A stretch of 64,000 nt of DNA, from assembly GCF_029537735.1 (NCBI RefSeq), contig NZ_JARPUQ010000003.1:1561-65560 (forward strand). Direction: 5' to 3'. The stretch is from Robiginitalea aestuariiviva. Lineage in GTDB: Bacteria; Bacteroidota; Bacteroidia; Flavobacteriales; Flavobacteriaceae. This document shows, one piece after another, positions 11,844 through 20,982 of the stretch. The first letter of the stretch is position 1. Each line of letters starts with the position of its first letter. The notes below the pieces were generated by a model that was not told where the DNA came from, did not search any database, and saw only the letters and a program-made list of their open reading frames with translations. Made by a program: the position numbers and the translations under genes.

Positions 11844-12812
11844 ATGGATTGTTATCCGCTGCGGTTTACGCCGCTTTATAAGGAACGCCTCTGGGGAGGC
11901 GAGAAATTGCGCACGGTGCTGGGCAAGGACTGCAAAGGAGACCGGATTGGCGAAAGCTGGGAAGTTTCCGGGGTGCCTGGAGATGTTTCTGTGGTCGCCG
12001 AAGGCCCGTATGCCGGGAGGGACCTGCAGGACCTGGTGGACACCTTTGGGGCCCAACTGCTGGGGCAGGCGGTCCTGGACCGGTTCGGGCGGGAATTCCC
12101 CATCCTGATCAAATATATCGATGCGCGCCAGGACCTTTCCATACAGCTGCACCCGGACGATGCCCTGGCCCGCCAACGCCACAATTCCTTCGGAAAAACC
12201 GAGATGTGGTATGTCATGGATGCCGACCCGGGGGCCGAACTCATTGTGGGGTTTAACCGGGACGTAACCCGGGAGGAATACCAGCAGGCCCTGGACGCGG
12301 GGAAACTAACCGATTTACTCCATTACCAGGCGGTGGAGCCCGGGGACGGCTATTTTATCAATGCCGGCAAGATCCACGCTATTGGGGCCGGAATCCTGCT
12401 GGCAGAGATCCAACAGAGTTCCGACGTGACCTACCGCGTATACGATTTTGACCGGCGCGATGCCGAGGGCAACCTGCGCGAATTGCATACGGAGCAGGCC
12501 CTGGATGCCATGGATTATCAGCAGAAGGACGATTTTCGCCTGGAGTATAGCCCAAAGGCCAACCAACCCCAAACCCTGGCAGCCACCCCGTACTTTACCA
12601 CCGAATTCCTGAAACTGGACCAGCCCCTGCACCGGGACCTGGCTTCCCGCGATGCCTTTACCATTTTCCTCTGCGTAAGCGGGGAAGCCGAAATTGCTAC
12701 GGCAGACGGGGCAGCGTGCCTCCGGCGCGGGCAGACCCTGCTGATACCGGCGGCAGCCCCCTGGGCGGCAATCCGCACCCATGGGTGCGAACTGCTGGAA
12801 GTTACGGTTTAG
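11844..12812 (+). CDS. manA: Mannose-6-phosphate isomerase, class I (short bacterial type)
   Basis: 322 residues, the usual length of the Bacillus-type enzyme. Interconverts mannose-6-phosphate and fructose-6-phosphate, feeding GDP-mannose for polysaccharides. Metal-binding features are seen: the QLHPDD motif, the glutamate of GKTEMWYV, and the histidine of AGKIHAIG, followed by EIQQSSDVTYRVYDFDR. The C-terminal cupin part is complete. It starts 1 bp after the bcp stop and is probably the last gene of the run beginning at idi, since a new promoter box follows. Confidence 0.93.
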   Translation: MDCYPLRFTPLYKERLWGGEKLRTVLGKDCKGDRIGESWEVSGVPGDVSVVAEGPYAGRDLQDLVDTFGAQLLGQAVLDRFGREFPILIKYIDARQDLSIQLHPDDALARQRHNSFGKTEMWYVMDADPGAELIVGFNRDVTREEYQQALDAGKLTDLLHYQAVEPGDGYFINAGKIHAIGAGILLAEIQQSSDVTYRVYDFDRRDAEGNLRELHTEQALDAMDYQQKDDFRLEYSPKANQPQTLAATPYFTTEFLKLDQPLHRDLASRDAFTIFLCVSGEAEIATADGAACLRRGQTLLIPAAAPWAAIRTHGCELLEVTV

Positions 12813-12843
12813 GCCGCATAGCGGTGCATCCGCGGGGAAATTG

Positions 12844-12851
12844 TACTTTTG
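12844..12851 (+). promoter_or_regulatory. Bacteroidota -7 promoter element
   Basis: TACTTTTG matches TAnnTTTG and lies 17 nt before the ATG of the small conserved gene at 12869, so that gene is probably transcribed on its own. Confidence 0.55.
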
Positions 12852-12868
12852 TCCAAAAGACTGCAACT

Positions 12869-13138
12869 ATGGCGAGCATCCGCAACCTCAAAAAGGACAT
12901 CAACAACGTACTGGGCGACGTAATCGAAGCCGTTTACATCGTAGAACAAACCCAGGGTAAGGAAGGGTCCAAGGAAGGCTCCGAGATCATCGACAAGGCT
13001 ATTGAGACCTTCGATCAGCTGATAGCCGACATCCACCGCAAAGACGTGGAGAACCGTAAGGCCCACTTCAAACAGGTGCGCAAAGACCTGGAGGCCGAAG
13101 CTACCGCCCTGGTGGAGCGCATCAACAAGATGGCTTAA
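12869..13138 (+). CDS. Small conserved Bacteroidota protein, function unknown
   Basis: 89 residues, starting MASIRNLKKDINNVLGDV. Highly charged and predicted all-helical: a long amphipathic stretch is followed by DVENRKAHFKQVRKDLEAEA. It has no signal peptide, membrane segment or cysteine. I recall similar unannotated short proteins in other Flavobacteriia, but I do not know a function. It has its own promoter box. Its TAA (13136-13138) overlaps the stop codon of the convergent gene by 3 bases on the opposite strand. Confidence 0.8.
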   Translation: MASIRNLKKDINNVLGDVIEAVYIVEQTQGKEGSKEGSEIIDKAIETFDQLIADIHRKDVENRKAHFKQVRKDLEAEATALVERINKMA

Positions 13139-13839
13139 TCCCGGCTGGCCTCCAGCAATTCCGCCAGCTTTTTCCCGTATTTGGAACCGGCCACACTGTC
13201 CGGTAACACCCGGTAAACCGAATCCAGGTATACCGGATTGGCATCCCCCACCTCGCTGTAGGCAATAAACGGCGCCAGGTAGGAATCTTTGTGGGTAATG
13301 GCGAAGTTCAGGGCATAGAGGTAGGAGCGGCGCACCAGCATATCCGAACGGCGGCCGATGGAATCGATGGCTGCCGAATCTTCCGGCATGCTGAGGCCCA
13401 GGGCAGCCTGGTTCAGTTCCAGCTGGCCCACGTGGAAACGGGATTGTGTCTTCCGGTATTCCGCAAAGAGTGCCTGCTCGGGGGAACCTGAAATCTCGGC
13501 GGCCGGCTCAAAGGCATCCCATTTGGTGCGTATTTCTACCTGCCCGGGGCCGGAAAAGAAAATAATCCGATCGTTAAGGGTATTGTTGTCCGCCTTATCC
13601 AGGTAAAGGTAATAGAGGTCTGCGCCTTCCACCGGGCTGCTCAGGGTAAATGCCCCGTTGCCTTCCACCACCATGGAATCCAGGGTGACCAGGGAGGAAT
13701 CCTGTACGGTTTGCAACAGCAATTTTCCCTTCTTTAACCCTTTTACTTCCCCGTGGACTTCCAAAACGGAGGCGTCCGCGCCCCCGGAACAGGCCGCGAT
13801 TCCCACCGCTGCCAGACATGCAATAAATACCTTCTTCAT
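13135..13839 (-). CDS. DUF4369-type lipoprotein
   Basis: 234 residues. A lipoprotein signal peptide with lipobox IAAC (Cys17) precedes a beta-rich domain (EVHGEVKGLKKGKLLLQTV, FTLSSPVEGADLYYLYLD) that resembles the DUF4369 domain often found N-terminal in Bacteroidota thioredoxin-like lipoproteins. The C-terminal part is helical with no CxxC, so a redox role is not supported. The start is the ATG at 13839; upstream in-frame codons would lack the signal peptide at the N-terminus. It sits 43 bp downstream of the DUF819 gene on the same strand. Confidence 0.75.
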   Translation of the reverse strand: MKKVFIACLAAVGIAACSGGADASVLEVHGEVKGLKKGKLLLQTVQDSSLVTLDSMVVEGNGAFTLSSPVEGADLYYLYLDKADNNTLNDRIIFFSGPGQVEIRTKWDAFEPAAEISGSPEQALFAEYRKTQSRFHVGQLELNQAALGLSMPEDSAAIDSIGRRSDMLVRRSYLYALNFAITHKDSYLAPFIAYSEVGDANPVYLDSVYRVLPDSVAGSKYGKKLAELLEASRD

Positions 13840-13882
13840 GGATAATTTCTGAGCGGCAAATATCTGTTTTTTTTTGAAGGCG

Positions 13883-15163
13883 TCAAACCCCGGCCGCACC
13901 CCCCACCTGGGCAGCGATTTCCAGAAACCAGGCACATACCAGGGCACCCCCGGTACCCACCACATAACCCAGGACCGCCAGCAAAACGCCCACAGAGCTC
14001 AGGGATGGGTGGAATTCCGCCGCGACCACCGGGGCCGTGGCTGCACCGCCCACATTGGCCTGGCTGCCTACGGCCAGGAAGAAAAACGGGGCCCGGATCC
14101 ATTTGGCCACGAGGATCAGCAGCCCGGCGTGGAAGGCGATCCAGATCAGCCCCAGGGCAATGAGGCCGGGGTTATCCAACAGGCGACTCAAATCCATTTT
14201 CATCCCGATGGTGGCCACCAAAATATAGATAAACACCCCACCCAGTTTGCTGGCCCCGGCGCCCTCGTATTGTTTGGCCCGCGTAAAGGACAGACCAATA
14301 CCCAGTGCTGTGGCGATGACCACCATCCAGAAGAATTCGCCCCCCAGGAAGGAGCCGAAGCTTTTGGGGTCGCTTACCCAGGTAAACTGCTCGGTAAGGG
14401 TGGTGCTGAACACCTCGCCCAGGAAATGCGCCAGGCCCACAGCCGTAAAGGCCAGGAAAAGCATCACCATATAGTCGTGCAGGGTGGGCACCCGGGTTAT
14501 GCGCTCGGCAAAAGCCGTTACCTTTTGTTTCAGGGTTTCAATGGAACTGGCATCGGCCTTCAGCCACCGGTCAATACGGCGGGTCTTGCCTACCCCCAGC
14601 AGGAGGATGGCCATCCAGATGTTGGCCGCTACTATATCCACCAGAACCATCTCCCCGAAACGCTTGGGGTTAAACTGGAAGATTTCCAGCATGGCGGCCT
14701 GGTTGGCTCCCCCGCCAATCCAGCTGCCCGCTATGGTGGAAAGCCCCCGCCACACGGCATCCGGCCCCACGCCCCCTACGGTTTCAGGGGAAAAGAAGGA
14801 AACGACCAGTACGGCCAGCGGCCCGCCCAGGATAATCCCGATCGTCCCGGTCAGGAACATGATCAGGGCTTTGGACCCCAGGTTGCTGATGGCTTTCAGG
14901 TCTATACTCAGGGTCATCAGTACCAGGGCGGCTGGCAGCAGGTAACGACTGGCTACAAAATACAGGCGCGAGGTCTCGTCGGAAATCAGGCCAAAACTGG
15001 CCAGTACGGCCGGCAGCATATAACAGAGCAGGATGGCTGGCACCCAATTGTAGAAGCGGGCCCAGAAGCCGGTTTTGATCCCGGAGGTAATAAAGACCAG
15101 CCCCAGGCAGGCGGCCAGTAGTCCAAAGGTAATGGTGTCGTTGGTGATCAGGGGTGTTTCCAT
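13883..15163 (-). CDS. DUF819 family integral membrane protein
   Basis: 426 residues with roughly ten or more hydrophobic segments spread over the whole length. Features of the family: STIAGSWIGGGANQAAMLE in the middle and FLAVGSQANVGGAATAPVVA near the C-terminus, pseudo-symmetric glycine-rich signatures as seen in transporter-like proteins. Substrate unknown. The start ATG 15163 gives METPLITNDTITFG. A nine-T run (13867-13875 on the plus strand) lies between its stop and the lipoprotein gene. Confidence 0.88.
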   Translation of the reverse strand: METPLITNDTITFGLLAACLGLVFITSGIKTGFWARFYNWVPAILLCYMLPAVLASFGLISDETSRLYFVASRYLLPAALVLMTLSIDLKAISNLGSKALIMFLTGTIGIILGGPLAVLVVSFFSPETVGGVGPDAVWRGLSTIAGSWIGGGANQAAMLEIFQFNPKRFGEMVLVDIVAANIWMAILLLGVGKTRRIDRWLKADASSIETLKQKVTAFAERITRVPTLHDYMVMLFLAFTAVGLAHFLGEVFSTTLTEQFTWVSDPKSFGSFLGGEFFWMVVIATALGIGLSFTRAKQYEGAGASKLGGVFIYILVATIGMKMDLSRLLDNPGLIALGLIWIAFHAGLLILVAKWIRAPFFFLAVGSQANVGGAATAPVVAAEFHPSLSSVGVLLAVLGYVVGTGGALVCAWFLEIAAQVGGAAGV

Positions 15164-15219
15164 GGGCTCAGTTTGCGAATTTGGCCCAAAAGATATCGCT
15201 TTTTTAAGAAGCGCGCCCC

Positions 15220-17424
15220 TCAGATATTCAGCCAGTAAGTCAGCTTCAGGTTTACCGACCGGAATCGCGGGCTAAACTGGTTTACGTAGTAATTGTCCGT
15301 GTAGACCAGGAACAGGTCCGAGAGGGGGGCAAAGCGCCATTGCAGGCGGGAGTTGATCCCCAGGCTGTTTCGTTGGTTGCTGTACTGCACCAGGGTAGAC
15401 CAGAACAGGGATTTGGAAAAGGTGAAATCAAACCGGGGCACCACCAGCCAGATATCTGCGCTCGGGTAGGGGTCCGGCAGGGATATTCGGTCGTAATTGA
15501 GCTGCAGGCCCAGGACGGCCTTGGGTTGAATACGCAGGTTCATACGGCTTTCCAGGGAAAAACGCTCTCCGTTAAAGAAATCACCCAGGGTAGATTGCAC
15601 GCTATAAGAGAAGATGCGCCGCCGGTCCGACTGATACTCCATCTCCAGGCTGTTGTAGTAGTATTCCGTGTCGCCCTGCAATTCCTGCCCCTCGTCCGAA
15701 CCCGTGGGGTCGAAAGCATCAAAAAGGTAGGTGTACTCGTTGTTCCACTGCAGGCGCAGTTGTTGCTGGCGGCGGGTGCGGCCTTCCCACCGGGTGCGGA
15801 TGTTGTAGTCCGTGCGCTGTAGGGCATTGCTGGGGCGCCAGGTAAATACAGGGGTTACCCCAAAGCTGTGGTTGTTGAAGATCCCGCGTTCCGGCCAGAA
15901 AACCCGGGAAACGTTAAACAACCCTTTGAAGATGTCTTTCCGGCGCACAAACCCCAGGTCGGATTCAAAGTTTTCCCCGATGTAAACCCCTTTTACAAAG
16001 CCGTTCCAGTTCCGGGAATTGAAACGCAGGTTGGCCCCGGAAGACCAGTCCTTGTCTTCTACCCCCGGGCGGAAGGATTTGTGCAGGTAGGCCTGCCCGC
16101 TCCATACGTTGTTGGCGGAAATCAGGTTGTAATCAATCCCGGCCACGCGATTGTACCGGTCCTCCGGCGCAATAAAGGAATCGTCTCCCAACGACTGGCG
16201 GTTGAGCAGGAAGAAGCCTATGTTGGAACGGGAAAAGACCAGTTGCTGCAGGGCCAGCATACTGTTGTTGTTGGCGGCAATCTGGTTGGCGGCATCCTTT
16301 TCCGTCTGAATATTGAAAAAGCCAAGCCGCAGGCGGTTGTTCACCTTGCCGCTCAGGCGCACCCCGGCAGTAATCCGGTTTTCTATGGTTTTGCCGGCTG
16401 TATCCGAAGCAATCCCGATCCGTCTGGAAAAGAAGGGATTGGCGTCCCGGGCATCCCCGAAACTGGCAAACAGGTCGTTGTTGTCTATAAAGAATTGTCG
16501 TTTTTCCGGCAGGGAAACCTCAAACCGCGTCAGGTTGGTTACCTGGTCGTCCACTTCCACCTGGGAAAAATCCGGGTTTACCGTGATATCCAGGTTCATG
16601 CTGTTGCCAATAGAGAGCTTGGCATCGCCCCCCACTTTAAAGTTGGTTTCTTCCAGGGGGGCTTCCCGGTCTTCGGCCCAGCTGGTATTGATGTACGGGA
16701 TAACGGCCATGGGGGTGCGGGAGCGGCCCAGAGGGCGTTCAAAGACCATTTCCCCCATGAAGGTAAGCCCGTAGATGTTTTGGTTTTGCGGGATGTTTAC
16801 CCAGGTGGTGCTTTCGTTGGACTGGGTGTCAAAACGGTAGCTGTTAAACCGCCAGCGGGTTTCCCCTTCCCGAAATTTAAAGGAGGTTAGCGGAATTACC
16901 AGTTCCGAAGTGTAGCCATCGTCCAGGATCTGAGATTCGCCCCGCCACTTCACATCCCAGGAAATGGTAAATCCCCTCAGGTCCAGCCCGCCCCCGGAAA
17001 CCAGCCCTTCCCGACGCACGCCATAGGGGTTGGTCCCGAACAGGAAGGCGTTATTGCCATCATTAAAGGTGTCGAAAAGCAGGGTGATGTTATCGGAATT
17101 CCCGGCCCGGAAATCCCGTTTCAGGGATTCGATGGCGTAGTTACGACCCGCAGCGTACACCCGGATGCCGATGTACAGGTTTTGGTCGTCAAAGAGCATC
17201 TTGATTTCCGATTGCTGTTGCGCCTGCACGCTGTCTGCCGGGAAGTATTGCCAGAATTCCCGGGCGCTGTCCGCGGCCTCCCAGGCGGCATCGTCCAGCA
17301 CCCCGTCCAGCACAATGGGCTGGTCGGTAAACCGGACCGTCACGGACTTTTCCGGGATGCGCTGGGCCATCCCAAACTGGGCCAGGAGGCAAAAGGCAGG
17401 AAGCAAACGGAAAGCGAATTTCAT
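15220..17424 (-). CDS. DUF5916 outer-membrane protein with N-terminal CBM9-like domain
   Basis: 734 residues. Signal peptide (cleavage near GMAQ) is followed by a family 9 carbohydrate-binding-like domain at about 30-190 (VLDGVLDDAAWEAAD, LYIGIRVYA). The C-terminal ~500 residues match DUF5916, a predicted outer-membrane beta-barrel, ending in the aromatic-rich LKLTYWLNI typical of outer-membrane proteins. The function is unproven for the family; uptake or surface binding of polymers is only a guess. A minus-strand promoter box (17444-17451) precedes it. It is 56 bp upstream of the DUF819 gene. Confidence 0.87.
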   Translation of the reverse strand: MKFAFRLLPAFCLLAQFGMAQRIPEKSVTVRFTDQPIVLDGVLDDAAWEAADSAREFWQYFPADSVQAQQQSEIKMLFDDQNLYIGIRVYAAGRNYAIESLKRDFRAGNSDNITLLFDTFNDGNNAFLFGTNPYGVRREGLVSGGGLDLRGFTISWDVKWRGESQILDDGYTSELVIPLTSFKFREGETRWRFNSYRFDTQSNESTTWVNIPQNQNIYGLTFMGEMVFERPLGRSRTPMAVIPYINTSWAEDREAPLEETNFKVGGDAKLSIGNSMNLDITVNPDFSQVEVDDQVTNLTRFEVSLPEKRQFFIDNNDLFASFGDARDANPFFSRRIGIASDTAGKTIENRITAGVRLSGKVNNRLRLGFFNIQTEKDAANQIAANNNSMLALQQLVFSRSNIGFFLLNRQSLGDDSFIAPEDRYNRVAGIDYNLISANNVWSGQAYLHKSFRPGVEDKDWSSGANLRFNSRNWNGFVKGVYIGENFESDLGFVRRKDIFKGLFNVSRVFWPERGIFNNHSFGVTPVFTWRPSNALQRTDYNIRTRWEGRTRRQQQLRLQWNNEYTYLFDAFDPTGSDEGQELQGDTEYYYNSLEMEYQSDRRRIFSYSVQSTLGDFFNGERFSLESRMNLRIQPKAVLGLQLNYDRISLPDPYPSADIWLVVPRFDFTFSKSLFWSTLVQYSNQRNSLGINSRLQWRFAPLSDLFLVYTDNYYVNQFSPRFRSVNLKLTYWLNI

Positions 17425-17443
17425 AGGGCTTATTTACGGGTGT

Positions 17444-17451
17444 CAAAAATA
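17444..17451 (-). promoter_or_regulatory. Bacteroidota -7 promoter element for the DUF5916 gene
   Basis: On the minus strand TATTTTTG matches TAnnTTTG, 19 nt upstream of the ATG at 17424. Confidence 0.55.
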
Positions 17452-17542
17452 CACGAAACCAGCCGAATGGGCTATATTCCCGGATTGATTTATTCCATAC
17501 GGGTATAGACAACCAGCTTGGGGCTGGCCCTGCTGTAAAGGG

Positions 17543-19798
17543 TTACACATCCTGGTTTCGGAATTTTCGGGTTTTGGTTTTATTCGGATTGGTAAACAGG
17601 CGTTTGAAAAAGCCGTCCCTTTTAACAGGCGGGCAGTCCAGCAAGGCTTCCGTTCCCGGTTCCGCCGGAGGAAATTCCCCCCGGGTTAAGGCCCGTAATT
17701 CCGGGTCTTTCCCAAGGGCCCTGTACCAGCGGGCAAAGAGGGGGAGGGCGGCATGCGCCCCCTGGCCGATCCGGGTATTGGGGAACCCCAGGCGGTGGCT
17801 GTTGAGCCCTACCCAGCTAACATGGACCAGGCGGGGGGTTAGGGCCACAAACCAGGCGTCTTTGTTTTGTTGGGTGGTGCCGGTTTTTCCGGCAATCGCC
17901 CCTTTGAGCCCGTATTGGGACCGCAGTCGGGCGGCGGTGCCGTCCTCGGTTACCGCCTGCAGCATCTCCAGCATCAGGGAGCGCGTACGCGGGCTAAACG
18001 CGGCTGGCTGTGCTTCACCCGGGGAGGCGCGGAACAGTGCGGCCCCTTCCCGGTCCGTAATGCTTGTAATCAGGTAAGGGGTTACCGGCCGGCCCTGGTT
18101 CAGGAAACTGGCATAGGCCCCGGCCATTTCCGTCATCCGGATGGAGGCGCTGCCCAGGGCAATGGAGGGTTTTTCGGGAATCTCGCTTTCAATCCCCAGG
18201 GCCTTTGCCATTTCAACCACACGGGGGATGCCGGTTTCCTCCAGCACCTTTACCGCCACGGTATTTACCGAGTGGCGCAGGGCTTCCTCCATGGAGTAAT
18301 TCATATAGGCCTCTTCCGCTTCCCCGCTATTGGAAGGGGTCCACCCTTCAAAGTTTTCATATTGTACTTCCCGGGCTTCGTAATAGCGGCAGGGGTCTGC
18401 CCCGGCCTCCAGGGCCGCTGCATAGACAATGGGTTTGAAAGTAGAGCCCACCTGCCTGCGGCTTTGGGAAACATGGTCGTATTTAAAATGGGCAAAGTCT
18501 ATGCCCCCGATCCAGACGCGCACGGCCCCGTCTGCGGGGTCCAGGGCCAGGGACCCGGCCTGCAGCAATTTGGCATAGTGCAGAATGCTGTCGGCTACCG
18601 AAGCCTTGCGGCGCTTTTCCCCGGACCAGTCCCAGAGGTCCATTTCGCGAGGCCGGCTCAGGGAATCCTGTGTCGCTGCCGAAGATAGCCCCGTTGCCAG
18701 CAGGCGGCGGTAAGGCTCAGAGGCTTGCAGGATGGCCCGGGCTGTAGGGTGGCTGGCCTTCCAGGGGGCCTGGCTGCCATAAGCCTGTTCAAATTCCCGT
18801 TGCAGGGCCGCCATATGGGTACGCATGGCCCGTTCGGCTTCCCGTTGCAGCCCGGCATTCAAGGTGGTATAAACCTTCAGGCCTGAAGTATAGAGGCTCC
18901 CAGGGGCGTCGGGCCCCAGGCTTTCCAGTACCCGGCTGGCTTCCCTGCGCACGGCTTCCCGGAAATAGGGGGCAAGGCCGGCATCGTGGCGGAACGGGCG
19001 GTAGTCCAGCTCAAGGGGCAGGGCTTGCAGGCTGTCTGCTACTTCGGGCTCCAGGTACCCCTGTTCAGCCATCCGCCTGAGCACCAGGTTCCTGCGGGCC
19101 AGGCTGCGGGCCGGGAAATTTTTCGGGTTGTAGGCACTGGTGGCCTTCAGCATGCCTACCAGGGTGGCAGCCTGTTCGGGGCGCAAACGCGCGGCCGGGG
19201 TATTGAAAAAGGTGCGGGCAGCCGCCTCGATCCCATAGCGGTTGCCCCCAAAAGATACCGTGTTCAGGTAAAGGGACAGGATACTGTCTTTGGAGTACTG
19301 GGCTTCCAGGCGGCGTGCGGCAATCATTTCCCGGATTTTGTCCGCAGCCAGGCGCAGGCTGCCGCCTTTACGCCTCGGGTACAGGTTTTTGATCAGTTGC
19401 TGGCTCAGGGTGCTCCCGCCCCCGGCTGCATCGTCCTGCAGGAGCAGGGTTTTGAAAAAGACGCGTCCCAGGCTTTGGTAATCTACCCCGTTGTGGGTAT
19501 AGAAGCGGGCATCCTCCACGGCCACAAGGGCCTCCGCAATGTGCTCGGGAAGTGCAGCAAAGGGCACGGGTTGGCGGTCGGCCAGGAAAAACTTCCCAAT
19601 CAGGACACTGTCTGCGGAAAATACCTCTGTGGCCTGATCCAGCCGGATATCGCGCAGTTCCGATGCTGTAGGCAGGCTGCCCCACAGGCCCAGGTAGACC
19701 GAGGCAACGAAGAGGACCGGAATGCAGAGTGCGGCAGCGAGCAGGCGCCAACCTACCCGTGCGAGCCATCCTCTGGTTTTTTTCTGTTTCCCGCGCAC
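17543..19798 (-). CDS. Class A penicillin-binding protein (transglycosylase/transpeptidase, PBP1A-like)
   Basis: 751 residues. Polymerises and crosslinks peptidoglycan at the periplasmic face of the inner membrane. A cytoplasmic tail and one membrane helix (~17-38) are followed by a GT51 domain with catalytic Glu95 in VEDARFYTHNGVDY and GGSTLSQQLIKNLYPR. The transpeptidase domain shows all three motifs: the STFK serine in RQVGSTFKPIVY, HSVNTVAV (SxN) and GKTGTTQQNKDAWF (KTG). The start is GTG 19796-19798 because no ATG lies close upstream in frame. The C-terminus is basic (KRLFTNPNKTKTRKF). Confidence 0.95.
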   Translation of the reverse strand: MRGKQKKTRGWLARVGWRLLAAALCIPVLFVASVYLGLWGSLPTASELRDIRLDQATEVFSADSVLIGKFFLADRQPVPFAALPEHIAEALVAVEDARFYTHNGVDYQSLGRVFFKTLLLQDDAAGGGSTLSQQLIKNLYPRRKGGSLRLAADKIREMIAARRLEAQYSKDSILSLYLNTVSFGGNRYGIEAAARTFFNTPAARLRPEQAATLVGMLKATSAYNPKNFPARSLARRNLVLRRMAEQGYLEPEVADSLQALPLELDYRPFRHDAGLAPYFREAVRREASRVLESLGPDAPGSLYTSGLKVYTTLNAGLQREAERAMRTHMAALQREFEQAYGSQAPWKASHPTARAILQASEPYRRLLATGLSSAATQDSLSRPREMDLWDWSGEKRRKASVADSILHYAKLLQAGSLALDPADGAVRVWIGGIDFAHFKYDHVSQSRRQVGSTFKPIVYAAALEAGADPCRYYEAREVQYENFEGWTPSNSGEAEEAYMNYSMEEALRHSVNTVAVKVLEETGIPRVVEMAKALGIESEIPEKPSIALGSASIRMTEMAGAYASFLNQGRPVTPYLITSITDREGAALFRASPGEAQPAAFSPRTRSLMLEMLQAVTEDGTAARLRSQYGLKGAIAGKTGTTQQNKDAWFVALTPRLVHVSWVGLNSHRLGFPNTRIGQGAHAALPLFARWYRALGKDPELRALTRGEFPPAEPGTEALLDCPPVKRDGFFKRLFTNPNKTKTRKFRNQDV

Positions 19799-19865
19799 GG
19801 CGGGAAGTTCGGATTTTACGCCAAAATAGGCGGCCCCCTTAACAATACTTTTAGGATTGAATCCC

Positions 19866-19873
19866 TACTTTTG
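19866..19873 (+). promoter_or_regulatory. Bacteroidota -7 promoter element for the nuclease gene
   Basis: TACTTTTG matches TAnnTTTG, 20 nt before ATG 19894, in the divergent gap with the PBP gene. Confidence 0.55.
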
Positions 19874-19893
19874 AGGGCCTAAAACCCATTGCC

Positions 19894-20667
19894 ATGCGCA
19901 TTTATTTCCTGCTTCTGTTGCTGCTGCCCTCTCTTTGCTGGTCTAATCCTCCGGTATGGTCCCGCACCGGGCATCGGGTGGTCGGGGAGGTGGCCCAGGA
20001 GCACCTGAGCCGCAAGGCGCGCAAGGCCGTTGCCCGCCTACTGGGAGGCGAAACCCTGGCCGAGGTTTCGAATTTTGCGGACGACATCAAGTCCGATACC
20101 ACCTACCGGGGGTACAGCCCCTGGCATTACGTGAATTTCCCCCTGGATAAAGCGTATACCGAGGTAGATCCCAGTCCCTATGGGGATGTGGTGACAGGAA
20201 TCCGCAAATGCACCGAAGTCCTGAAAGACCCCGATGCATCCCGGGATCAGCAGGTTTTTTACCTGAAGATGCTGGTCCACCTGGTGGGGGATATGCACCA
20301 GCCCCTGCACGTGGGGCGTGCCGAAGACCGGGGCGGGAACGACATACAGTTGCAGTATTTTGACCGGGGAACCAACCTGCACCGCCTCTGGGACTCCAAC
20401 CTGATTGACGACTACGGCATGAGCTATACCGAACTCGCCCAATCCTTGCCGCGCTGGAGCAAAGCGCAAATCAAAGCGGCCCAGCAGGGTGACGTGTTAG
20501 ACTGGGTAGAGGAAATCCAGGAGGTGACCCGCGGGGTTTACGGCTCCGTGAACACCGGGGAGAAGATCTATTATGCCTACCGCTATACGTGGTGGGATAC
20601 CCTGGAAGAGCAGCTGCTGCTGGGAGGGGTGCGCCTGGCCGCCGTACTCAACGAAATATACGGCTAG
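19894..20667 (+). CDS. S1/P1 family nuclease, secreted
   Basis: 257 residues. A Zn-dependent endonuclease family acting on single-stranded nucleic acids, usually exported. The signal peptide ends near CWSNP. The mature N-terminus carries the conserved Trp and first His (VWSRTGHRVVGEVA). Other metal ligands: Asp in NFADDIKSD, His in PWHYVNFP, the HLVGDMHQPLHVG cluster, and NLHRLWDSNLI. All expected zinc ligands appear intact, so the enzyme is probably active. It ends 3 bp from the convergent TIGR03643 gene. Confidence 0.93.
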   Translation: MRIYFLLLLLLPSLCWSNPPVWSRTGHRVVGEVAQEHLSRKARKAVARLLGGETLAEVSNFADDIKSDTTYRGYSPWHYVNFPLDKAYTEVDPSPYGDVVTGIRKCTEVLKDPDASRDQQVFYLKMLVHLVGDMHQPLHVGRAEDRGGNDIQLQYFDRGTNLHRLWDSNLIDDYGMSYTELAQSLPRWSKAQIKAAQQGDVLDWVEEIQEVTRGVYGSVNTGEKIYYAYRYTWWDTLEEQLLLGGVRLAAVLNEIYG

Positions 20668-20670
20668 GGG

Positions 20671-20958
20671 TTAGCCTCTGGGCTTGGAGGCCCGGTTGCC
20701 GCTAATGGCCTTCTGGCGCGTACTTTTAAATCGTGTGATCCCTTCTGTGCGTTTTTTAAGGTGTTTGGTGGGCCGCCCCTGGACGCGGGCGCGCCACCGG
20801 CGAAAACTCCCCGGCTTTAATTCCCTGCGCATCAGGCGGATTACCGCAGCTTCATCCAGGCCAAATTGCAACTCAATCGCATCAAAAGGGGTGCGGTCCT
20901 CCCAGGCCATTTCCACAATCCGGTCCCGGGTTTCCGGGCTGAGCGTTTCGAATTCCAT
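20671..20958 (-). CDS. TIGR03643/DUF2805 family small protein
   Basis: 95 residues. The core (SPETRDRIVEMAWEDRTPFDAIELQFGL, then VIRLMRRELKPGSFRRWRARV) matches the conserved TIGR03643 family, probably helix-turn-helix-like and basic at the C-terminus; function unknown. I start at ATG 20958 rather than the upstream TTG at 20973, because a promoter box overlaps the upstream codons. That box ends 4 nt before the ATG, which predicts a leaderless transcript. Confidence 0.85.
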   Translation of the reverse strand: MEFETLSPETRDRIVEMAWEDRTPFDAIELQFGLDEAAVIRLMRRELKPGSFRRWRARVQGRPTKHLKKRTEGITRFKSTRQKAISGNRASKPRG

Positions 20959-20962
20959 AGTG

Positions 20963-20970
20963 CAAAAATA
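20963..20970 (-). promoter_or_regulatory. Bacteroidota -7 promoter element for the TIGR03643 gene
   Basis: TATTTTTG on the minus strand, 4 nt upstream of the ATG at 20958. It decides the start and implies a leaderless mRNA. Confidence 0.6.
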
Positions 20971-20982
20971 CAAAACCGCCGG